From Apiotrichum sp. Y4204 (Eukaryota > Basidiomycota > Tremellomycetes > Trichosporonales > Trichosporonaceae): 64,000 nt of DNA. The notes below the pieces were generated by a model that was not told where the DNA came from, searched no databases, and saw only the letters and a list, made by a program, of their open reading frames with translations. Every line of letters starts with the position of its first letter. The stretch's first letter is position 1. This document shows positions 56,445-64,000 of the stretch, piece by piece. Both the position numbers and the translations under genes were made by a program. The stretch covers positions 62,001 through 126,000 of the forward strand of contig JAMYHL010000059.1 in NCBI GenBank assembly GCA_025531455.1, written 5' to 3'.

Positions 56445-58010
56445 ATGCCGACCCCGCCCCTTCCGCCGCGCCCGTCGCCGACCGGCGGCCTGCTCTCGCC
56501 ACCAACAGCCTCGCCATCAGCGACCTCGCCATTCTCATCCTCCCCACTGGCGTCGTCCCCACTCGCATCGTCCCCACTGACGGCCTCGCCAGTCGTCTCC
56601 TCTTCCTCTCCCTCCCTCTCCCGCTCCTCCTCGGCGTCGGCCTACTCGTCAGCCGACACCCTCACCTTCCCAGCAAGCACGCACCCCTCGATCCGGCGTT
56701 TCCACACCTACCTCAACACCGTGTACACGCCCCACGAGCTCGCCGCCCGCCTGAGCAGCCGCACCCCCGCGCGCAGCGACGACGTCCACGTGCTCCACTG
56801 CGCCGCCGCACACGCAAATCTCTGGGTCGTCCTCGACCGCGGGTTCCAGGTGTGCATCCGCCAGCGGGGCGTGGACTTCTGCACCCTCACCGCCGCCGTG
56901 CATGTCATTTTGAGTAACCTGGTGAGCGCAGCGACGCAGCTCCCCTGCCCATGCTCGGTCGCCGACCGGCGCCCATCCCCAAGCTGACACCAGCCGCCGT
57001 ACGAGTTCATCGACGCGAGCCCAGACGAGGAGGACGCTCAGCCCGCACTGGCCAGTGTGCCCGACAATGCGAGCGGCGGCGCCGGCGTCCCTGCGTTTGT
57101 GGACCCGCGCCCCGGCGTGCGTGGACAGGTATTCGCCGCCCTCGAGCGCACGACACGGAGCAGCGGGAAACGCTCGTCGCAATTTATGCATCGCCTCGGG
57201 GGACGCGTCGGCGAGGCGCTCTCGCTCAAGGACCGCCCGCCGGCCAACGTCCCCTCCCTGTCGTCCCCGGCCGGCAGCAGCTGGCGCGTGTCTGTTGTCC
57301 ACGAGAAGCGTCTCCCCCCGCCGCCGTTTGCATACGATGCGCCTGCTGGCCCCATACGTCCGGTTCTCCCGCCGCGTCCATCCGCAACGCCTGCAGCTTC
57401 CGCAACCTCTACTCCGCCCCGCCCGTCGCCCGCGATATCCATATCGCCGCCCGCGCCCTCCCCGCCCATATCCATCATGGTAGCCGCGTCCCCCGGGCGC
57501 GCCGGCCCCGCCGCGCCTCCCCATCTCGTCCGCCCACCCCTTCCCGCGCGCCGGCAGACCGCGCCGACGCCCACCCTCGCCCTCCCGAAACCCAGCCCCG
57601 GACTCGGCGCGTCGATCAGCGACCGCTTCCGCGCGATGAGCGGCACGCCGTACACCGACTCGCTTCCCTCTCCCGGGCTCTCGTCCCCGGGGCCGCGTGC
57701 GTCGCGTTCCCCATTCTCCTTCTCGCCAGGCCGCAAGCCCTCTCCGTCTTCAAGTCCTCGTAAGCCCTCCCCGTCCTCCGCGAGCTCGGGGACACGCAAG
57801 TCGTCGCCCGCAAAGCCCCCGCCTGCCCCCGTCCGTCCGAAACCTGCGCGCACGAATACCGCCCCGACAGTCGGGCGGCTGTCAGTCCCGCACCTCTCGG
57901 TACCGCACGTCTCGCTCAAGACGTTCAAGCTCGGTGCGCGCAAGAACGGACAAGAGGACTCGCCGCCTGCGCTGCCCCCGCGCCCGCCGCGGTCGCCGCA
58001 ACGCATGTAG
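56445..58010 (+). CDS. Pro/Ser-rich hypothetical protein
   Basis: Exons are 56445-56921 and 56994-58010 with a 72-nt intron (gctgac branch point); 497 aa. The N-terminus is almost pure Ser/Pro/Ala (FSSSPLASSPLASS). One compact segment follows (about 85-165): RRFHTYLNTVYTPHELAARL, HVLHCAAAHANLWVVLDRGF and VDFCTLTAAVHVILSNLPP, which looks folded. After the intron comes YEFIDASPDEEDAQP, then a long Pro-rich tail with many PxxP motifs (potential SH3 ligands). It ends SPPALPPRPPRSPQRM. Cytoskeletal, polarity or endocytic adaptor roles are common for such proteins; this is only inference. I recognise no family. Confidence 0.8.
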
Positions 58011-59356
58011 CCGAGTGCCTGCGTCGGAGCGTGTGCGCAGCGGGAGGCGTCTTAATTGATAATATATCGCGTACTTGTTTTCTATAATGAGTGTTGTACC
58101 CTGTTGAATGTATACCATGCTGCGCGAATGGGCAATCTTCTGGTTACCTAGACGGGTCGCTGTCGTCGGTGCTCTTCAAACCCTCAAGATAGGCCAAGAT
58201 ATGCTGCGATAACAGGTGTGATGGTGCATATCTTTCATATATCTTTTTATCGGATGGATAAGATGGGGATCAGCACAGCGAGGGGGATCGGCAATCTCTC
58301 GACAACATCAACAATCATCAATATGCAAACCATCGCATCGCATCCACTCTCTTCCAACGCCTTCATCTCCATACCCCTCACCTCTTCTCTCCATATATTC
58401 CAGGCCATGTCCAAGGCGATTGGTTCTCAGCTTTCTAGGGAGCGTTTCGGAATACGCCGTGGCGAGGCCGTCCACCCCCTCTTCACACGTCGTAGGTCCA
58501 TCGTTACTCCCCGACAGATCTGGCGAGACGGCAGCTCTGCTCTCTGCAGCTCCGTGCTCTGCAGCTCCCAGCTCATCCTGTTTTAAACCCGACACCGCGG
58601 CTCGGCGCCATACGCCAGGGTTCGGCGAGAATACATGCAGCAGTGAACCCGAGCGCGCGCTAAGGCAGCAGGGCTGAGGATACCGCATGCCAGATGGGCC
58701 TGATCCAGGATAGTGGTGCTGCGTGCTCTTGTTGCTTTGCAGCTTGAGAGCTGCGTACGTCGTCCAACGCGGCTCGAGCGGTCGAGAGAGACGTGGCGTA
58801 TGGGCGTCGAGGCGTCGAGGCGTCGAGGCGTCAAGGCGTCGAGGCGCGAGGCGTCGAGGCGCGAGGCGTCCAAGGGGCCCGCATGGATCCTGTTGCTGCT
58901 TCTGGCTTGTGCACTGCCTCTTAAGACACTCGTACTCGACGTGAGCACTCTTGCGCTGTGTACGCTTCGTTGATGGCGTCGACGCACTGGTCCTTCTTGG
59001 CTGGATCAAGGTGCTAGAGAATCGCGCGCTCGGAGCACACGCCCCTACCCCAGACGACGTCTTCTGGCAGACGTGGGTCAGTTCTCGACTGGTTAAGCGG
59101 TGGCGAGGGCCAGTGCTAGTGGCCAACAAAGCCCAGTTGCCTTCATAGTGTGACTGTCCAGCGTGCTTGTCATCTCTACTCCTCTCCTCACCACCACTTG
59201 CCCTCTCTGTCCCGTCTCTCCGTCCGACCTCTTCGTCCTATCTCTCCGTTCCGTCGCTCGGTTGAGTGGCGACACTGCGACACTCCGTTCTCACACGACA
59301 CTCCGCGTCTCTTCTTTGCCCGACCCCTACACTCGTTTACCCCCACGCTCTTTACC
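58011..59356. other. intergenic region with a tandem repeat
   Basis: No gene is supported. Short ORFs on both strands around 58308-59129 follow the repeat at 58805. The right end is a CT-rich leader of the next gene. Confidence 0.5.
58805..58866. repeat. 8-bp tandem repeat (cgtcgagg) with 7-bp variants
   Basis: Six 8-bp units of cgtcgagg (one with cgtcaagg) interspersed with two 7-bp cgcgagg units form an unbroken array in non-coding DNA. Confidence 0.9.
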
Positions 59357-59997
59357 ATGTACGTGCCCCCAATCAACCATGGCAAAGCGACCCCGCATCG
59401 TATCCACTAACATCCAGGACCCAGATGTCCCCGGTCGCCGATGCGCGCCTCCTCACCCCTTCCCGCACCGAGACTCCGCCAGCCTCTCCAAAGCGCGGCC
59501 GCGGCAAGAAGCCCGCCCACAACTTTATTGTCCCTACCATCTCTGTGAGCACGCCCTCGGACGACGGTCACGGCCGGCGCGCCGACGACAGCGACGACGA
59601 GGGTCCCGGCTCGGGTTTCGCCCGCACCATCCGCTCCAACAGCGTCAAGCGCGCGCAGAAACAGATCTCGGAGGCGCAGGGCATCTTGGGCGCCAACATT
59701 GCCAGTCTTGACCGCGATCCCGAGAAGCATAGGGTCGGTGAGTGTGATGAGATGTGTGAGGCAACAGCACTTACCACCCAGAATCGCTCGGCGAGGGCTC
59801 CGTCTCGTTCCGGTACATCAGCGGCTCGCGGCGGAGCAACCGCACGGTGAGTGCAGTACATCGAGCTGAGCGTCGCCCCATACAGCTCGACTCACACGCA
59901 GCTCATCTTTATTGGTGCGACATTTGCCGTCATCGTTGCCATCCTCCTCCTCGTCATCGGCATCATGGCGGCTGTCAACCACGGCTCACCATGGTAA
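59357..59997 (+). CDS. small membrane-anchored protein, start codon split by intron
   Basis: Model: 59357-59358 (AT), 59418-59737, 59782-59846 and 59902-59997; introns are 59, 44 and 55 nt and the product is 160 aa. The first intron (GTACGT donor, ccactaac branch point, catccag acceptor) would join AT to G, creating ATG ACC CAG. Without it, translation could begin at the in-frame ATG at 59425, two residues shorter after Met. The body is charged and Ser-rich: RGRGKKPAHNFIVPTI, ARTIRSNSVKRAQKQISEAQ, RVESLGEGSVSFRYISG. One hydrophobic helix (LIFIGATFAVIVAILLLVIG) lies close to the C-terminus, ending VNHGSPW. It is probably a C-terminally anchored membrane protein with its bulk in the cytosol. 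No family is recognised; the ATGG-TAAGC at the end is also a potential donor, so the C-terminus could extend. Confidence 0.7.
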
Positions 59998-61670
59998 GCG
60001 CCTCCTCCGCGACGTGCACCAACTCAAAACAACTCATCTGCTCGCCACATCGGCCACTGCTGCTATACCTTACACTCGCTCCACCTCCCCCTCCTGCTCT
60101 CCCTCGTGTATCTCTTCACCGCAACCTACCGCGGTCGCGGTGAAATCCACGCCTTGTTCGGACTCTGATTCTCACTCTGATGGACACCGGGGGTCCTCCC
60201 ATAACAGTCTTGCCTTCGTCTTGGTCTTCACGCTCAGCTTTCTCACCACACTCCGCCCTCTCCTTTTCTTTTGGTGCTTCTGATTTCCTACCCCCGCTCC
60301 CTCAGCCCACAAGCAGCTGCGTCTCCCAGGGTTAGCTAGTTGTATGTACATATTGTGTCTCTTGTGTGCCTTGCCGGCCGGAGGTGTGTGTCTCCGCGGC
60401 CCGCCACTCTGACAAACTTTCGCACCACTCGGCTCACCGTCACGACGATGCGACTCACAGCCGACGCGATCACCGGTGCTTCAAGTCGTGCCATCCCGCA
60501 GAGGACCAGTGTGGTGATGGGCCCCCGCTGGCTTAACCAGGATAACACCCACATGCGCGATCCGGCAGTGAATCGTCCCGGGCGCGATGCGTGCGGTCAA
60601 CCCTGCTTATGAACGCCGTCTGGTGTCCAGCGTTGTGGCCACGCTGCTCAGCTTGAGATCAGCTGGACTCGGTGCATGGCGCGTTTGACTTGTACGTCTG
60701 GTCTTCATGAGCGGTGATATGTCGCGACAGCAGTCCTCTGCTGTGTAGTTGACTTCATTACTTGAGCGGTTGACAGCATTGACTCATTGCGATCTCCACA
60801 ACCCAAGAGCTATGGTACCTCACTTGCTTTCCATACAATCCTCCTCGCAGACCAACTTTGACGCGTACCCTGGCCAACGTCGTGTCCGCGGCCCTCACAT
60901 CGAAGCACCTGGCGGAGCGGGCTAATGGAGAAAGAAACGTCGCGCAGTCCAGCCGACAGTACCCTCACTGCCACAAGCCACTGACACACCCCCTCGGCGC
61001 CTCGCGACAACCCTCTGCCGTGCATTCAACGACAGACGTCGAACAATGGACCCCTCACGTGTTTTCATGCATGTACCGAGGACCGGAGGGTTCCCAATGG
61101 TCGTGGAAGCCAGGGAGACGTGTTCGAGGCGCCACTGACGCACGCGCGTGGCGTCCGGGGGCAGATCGCGCGCTGGGGGACAATAGACGTCCGCGCCTGT
61201 GCGCTGTGGACAATAGGACAGATATGAGGGTTATGTGGGGAAGAATCGGATGGAGGATGGAATAGGTGTGGGGGAGTGCGCTGGAGGAGGGTCAAGGAGG
61301 ACAAACTGTTCTCGTGGATGGGTGTGCAGCTGGGGAGCCAGGGATAAGGCAAGTCCTGTCCCGACTGGCGTTCCCCGACACGCGTCCGGCCCCTTCTCCC
61401 AACTTCTTGAGATCGATGGCGCCAAGGACACGGACTCACCAGTCGCGCAGGAGAACTCGAAGCACGAGCGAGAACAAGCCGAGCGGGGTAGTTGCTACTT
61501 CCGCCGCAAGAGCACACACCGGCGCGAGCCGAGGTGGTTCCGGGATACGACCGATGAGCGGGGTGCGAAAGGAGATATGAGCGCGGCGCTCGTGAACGCT
61601 TGCTCCACCTTGTCCATCCCCTCCTCTCCTTGATCTTGTACTAATTCGGCGCTGTTCCCGCTCGCGCACC
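59998..61670. other. intergenic region, no convincing gene
   Basis: About 1.7 kb of spacer. Plus-strand CT-rich sequence at 60050-60260 probably belongs to the 3' end or downstream alternative exons of the previous gene. Nothing else is recognised. Confidence 0.45.
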
Positions 61671-62492
61671 ATGCTCACTCTCTCACCCAACCTCTCCTCT
61701 GCGGGCCTCCGGCCATCACTCCGAGCCATGTCCGACAGCATTTTCGGCAGAGACGTATGGCACCACTCGCAGCAGTCACATCCTTACACACCGTCCTATG
61801 CGTCCCAACCGCCCTCGCACTCCCACTTGCACGCCCCACCCTCGCCAAGACACACAATCGCGCCCTCACCCTACACGACGCGCTCCCATTCTCGCTCGAG
61901 CAGCTGTTCGTCCGTGCAGTCCACCCGTGGTCTGTTCACAGATCGGCAAGTGACACTCTCGCCGACATTGGCGCTCGCGCGCGCCTTCCGCCCAGGGGTG
62001 GAAAAGTACGCGAGCCCCGATTGCGTGTCTCCCTCCTCGTCCAGCTTCGGCCCCCCTACAAGCGCAGAGGCGTGGCCGTCTCCCCGCGGGATAGAGTACG
62101 TCCGCGCGACAGTCACGCTCCAGTACCCGCCCCGCGGGCGCGAGCGCCGGCCAACCCGCCCGACCTCCGTCGCTTCCCCGCCCGACAACGAGCGTAAGGG
62201 CATCCAACCTCTCCTTCTCGAGAGCAAGGCGCGTTTGTCGAGCGGAACTCGCCAGCCAAAGGCGACAAAGGCGACAAAGCAGGCGCCGCTAGCCAATCCA
62301 TCTAAGCGCACAACAAGGAAGGGGCGGCAGAGTGGCGTCGCTATGCAGCGCACGCTATCAAACGCGTCCTCGGCCTCCACCGAGCCCGAGACGCCGACGG
62401 GTCTCCGCCCGCTCATCCTTGCCAGCAAGGCGCGTCCCGCCCGGTCGTTGAAGGAGCGCGCCCACCGCCCGCAGCATGACCGATATGGGTAG
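61671..62492 (+). CDS. Ser/Pro-rich basic hypothetical protein
   Basis: Uninterrupted frame of 273 aa from MLTLSPNLSSAGLRP. The sequence is low complexity (HSRSSSCSSVQST) with repeated LLLESKARLSSGTR and LILASKARPARSLKE segments, so a short internal duplication (L-x-SKAR) is visible. Late basic stretches (PSKRTTRKGRQSG) suggest nuclear location. No domain or family is recognised. The ATG at 61713 (MSDSIFGRD) is another possible start. It converges with the short-chain dehydrogenase gene. Codon-like composition is reasonable, but the call rests mainly on length and repeats. Confidence 0.5.
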   Translation: MLTLSPNLSSAGLRPSLRAMSDSIFGRDVWHHSQQSHPYTPSYASQPPSHSHLHAPPSPRHTIAPSPYTTRSHSRSSSCSSVQSTRGLFTDRQVTLSPTLALARAFRPGVEKYASPDCVSPSSSSFGPPTSAEAWPSPRGIEYVRATVTLQYPPRGRERRPTRPTSVASPPDNERKGIQPLLLESKARLSSGTRQPKATKATKQAPLANPSKRTTRKGRQSGVAMQRTLSNASSASTEPETPTGLRPLILASKARPARSLKERAHRPQHDRYG

Positions 62493-62829
62493 CTGGAGGA
62501 ACACGTGGGCGTCCGAGTCGGAGACTGCGCCTGGCCCTCCCGGTGAGCGTCTCCGCCTCGGTCAGCGAGCGAGACGTACCATTGCCACCATCGCTGACAT
62601 GGACGGTAGAAAGCGGAGCGTCCATGATAATGCCGGTATCCCAGATACAGATACGCAACACCGATAGTCGACGCAATAGTCACTGTATCCCACCTAATTG
62701 ACATGTATTCTGTTGTATGAGTGCCTGCGTCACCGGTGGAGACCAGATCGCAAAGCGTCGTCAGTAAAACCTCCCTCCGTTAGTGCCCACAAGCTCAATC
62801 ACAATGACTCCATCTCGCTCTGTGATCTA
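62493..62829. other. spacer with a possible minus-strand first exon
   Basis: A minus-strand ATG at 62704 opens MSIRWDTVTIASTIGVAYLY, then GYRHYHGRSAFYR, which has the look of an N-terminal membrane helix. A donor gtacgtct follows near 62580, but I could not find a second exon with a consistent phase. Confidence 0.3.
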
Positions 62830-63771
62830 TCACTTTTTGCGCCACTGCGCAAAGCGCTCGTCCTCCCAGTTGACGTACTCGCCGCTGATGTCGAGGGGGA
62901 TACCGACGGCACAGCCGGCGATCACGCTGCCTGGCACATCGGGTGGCAGGAGCTTGCCGTCCGTGTGGAGCGAGTTGAACTTGGACATTTCGTTTGGCGC
63001 CATCACCGAAGGTCCGTCGGAGCGGATCTGGACTTGCATCTGGGGTGTTAGCGGAGCGCGAAGCGAACTAGGCTGCTTGCGGCGTATCCTCTTTGATGCG
63101 ATGGGTGAACTCACGTCGGTCTGCAGTCAGCACAAACCCACTCAATCCCAAAACTTACATCAACAACACCAGGCCGGATGCTGAGGAACGCAACACCCGC
63201 GTCGCGCTCTTCGGCGGCAAACGTGCGCGCGAGCGAGTTGAGTCCCGCCTTGGCGAGCGAGTACATGCCCCATGCCTGGTATCCCGTCTGGCTTGCGCCT
63301 GACGAGACAAAGATGACACGCGAGGGCGAGCCGGGGGCCGACGACTTGCGGAGGTGCGGCAGCGCCGGCTGGACGAGGTACAGCGCGGAGAGGACGTTGA
63401 TCTGCAGCGAGGGGACGAGCGCGTCGAGCGGGACGTCTGCGAGCTTGCCTATTCCGTCAGTACTGCCAGTTCTGCGCTGGTCTCCACTCACCCATGGGCT
63501 GGAGCGTACCCGCGTTGAGAACAAGGCCGTTGAGCTCGCCCCACTTTTTAATGGCGGCCTCGACGACGGCCGCATTGTCCTCGGGCTTGCTGACGTCGCC
63601 GCGCACATGAATGAGCTTGTCCGGGTACGTGCTGGCTAGCTGCTGCAGCTCGGGCGTCATGCTGCGCTGCAGCGTCGCGACGCGCGCGTTGTACACTGTC
63701 AGCAGCGTGCGGGCAATCTCGAGGCCCATGCCGCGCGAGGCGCCGGTCAGGACGATAACGGGGCCGGGCAT
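62830..63771 (-). CDS. short-chain dehydrogenase/reductase (sepiapterin-reductase-like)
   Basis: Four exons: 63771-63492, 63448-63159, 63120-63115 (6 nt) and 63039-62830; introns are 43, 38 and 75 nt and the product is 261 aa, normal for a classical SDR. Cofactor motif TGASRGMG (residues 9-16), NAG in LVLNAGTLQPMG, catalytic Ser near 143 in FVSSGASQ, and YSLAK with Tyr156 and Lys160 are all present. The 6-nt exon encodes Thr-Asp, restoring the SDR block RPGVVDTDMQ; skipping it would leave the frame intact but delete these two residues, which contact cofactor. The C-terminus (LDISGEYVNWEDERF) fits fungal Irc24/YIR035C-type NADPH-dependent reductases. It reduces an unknown carbonyl in the cytosol. 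Confidence 0.94.
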
Positions 63772-64000
63772 GATGGTGGTGGTGAGTTAGTGGGTGGTGG
63801 TGAGAGTGGGTGCTGCTAACCTTGTCGTCGTCATCTAAAGCAACGTCGTCATGAACGGCATGGGCCACAAATTCCACCCAAGTACGCAGGATGTTGTGCT
63901 CGCCATGTGTCGACCATGCATCGACGGCGACATGAAAAGGGCGACGAGCGCGATCGGACATGACCGATGGAAGCAGAATGTCGTCACGGCACCGACTCTG
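63772..64000. other. upstream region of the short-chain dehydrogenase
   Basis: Promoter side of the last gene. A minus-strand frame from 63961 (MSDRARRPFHVAVDAWSTHG) is open into the dehydrogenase gene but ends in simple His/Thr sequence. It might be part of a longer 5' leader. Confidence 0.35.

Noticed and set aside
56649..57524. 291-codon minus-strand Gly/Arg-rich frame
   Set aside because: It is antisense to the Pro-rich gene, with the composition expected from complementing Pro/Ala codons.
1..64000. tRNA genes, rRNA, CRISPR arrays, insertion sequences
   Set aside because: I looked for B-box-like GGTTCGANTCC on both strands, clustered repeats with spacers and transposase motifs, and saw none. 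Scattered ggttcga words lie inside coding exons.

Overview
The window reads as nuclear DNA of a basidiomycete yeast, most likely of the Tremellomycetes/Trichosporonales (Cutaneotrichosporon, Trichosporon, Apiotrichum and relatives). This is inferred from GC-rich, intron-containing genes, GTRNGT donors with CTAAC/CTGAC branch points, and protein families such as HAM1-like, BTB, Dal5-type ACS permeases and very short introns. No ribosomal, tRNA, CRISPR, insertion-sequence or bacterial operon signal was seen. Genes lie on both strands, each with its own promoter. Several lie 0.2-0.5 kb apart, and eight gaps of about 1.5 to 3.9 kb carry only simple repeats or weak ORFs.

Layout. 0-12 kb: a peroxisomal alpha/beta hydrolase ending in SKL, a BTB-domain protein, a small minus-strand ORF, a kinase-like protein with a probable frameshift, a broken or unresolved secreted-protein gene, a 745-aa Ser/Pro-rich nuclear-type protein, and a BAHD-like acyltransferase. 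14-29 kb: an AVT/MTR-type amino-acid transporter with a long TA-bearing intron, a small hypothetical protein, a HAM1-like lipid-binding-type protein with a Gln-rich tandem repeat, an aldo-keto reductase fused to a RidA domain, and an APC-type amine/amino-acid permease. 31-40 kb: an F-box-like protein, a five-exon mini cupin, a two-TM mitochondrial-type protein, a TXNL1-type thioredoxin-PITH protein, and a metallo-beta-lactamase-fold hydrolase. 40-50 kb: two long disordered minus-strand proteins (one with a conserved-looking but unknown C-terminal domain, one with an atypical Zn2Cys6-like cluster) and a PP2C phosphatase. 54-64 kb: a Dal5-like MFS transporter, a Pro/Ser-rich protein, a short C-terminally membrane-anchored protein whose ATG is apparently split by an intron, a hypothetical protein, and a short-chain dehydrogenase with a 6-nt micro-exon.

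The genes do not form an obvious pathway cluster. Three transporters and several redox enzymes are present, but nothing ties them together except proximity. The most distinctive property is gene structure: many introns are only 31-39 nt, with tiny exons of 2, 6 and 15 nt. I reconstructed exon joins by hand from frame, donor/acceptor and branch-point signals; RNA-seq would settle them. The most interesting biology is the AKR-RidA fusion, the Zn2Cys6-like protein and the Q-repeat HAM1-like protein.
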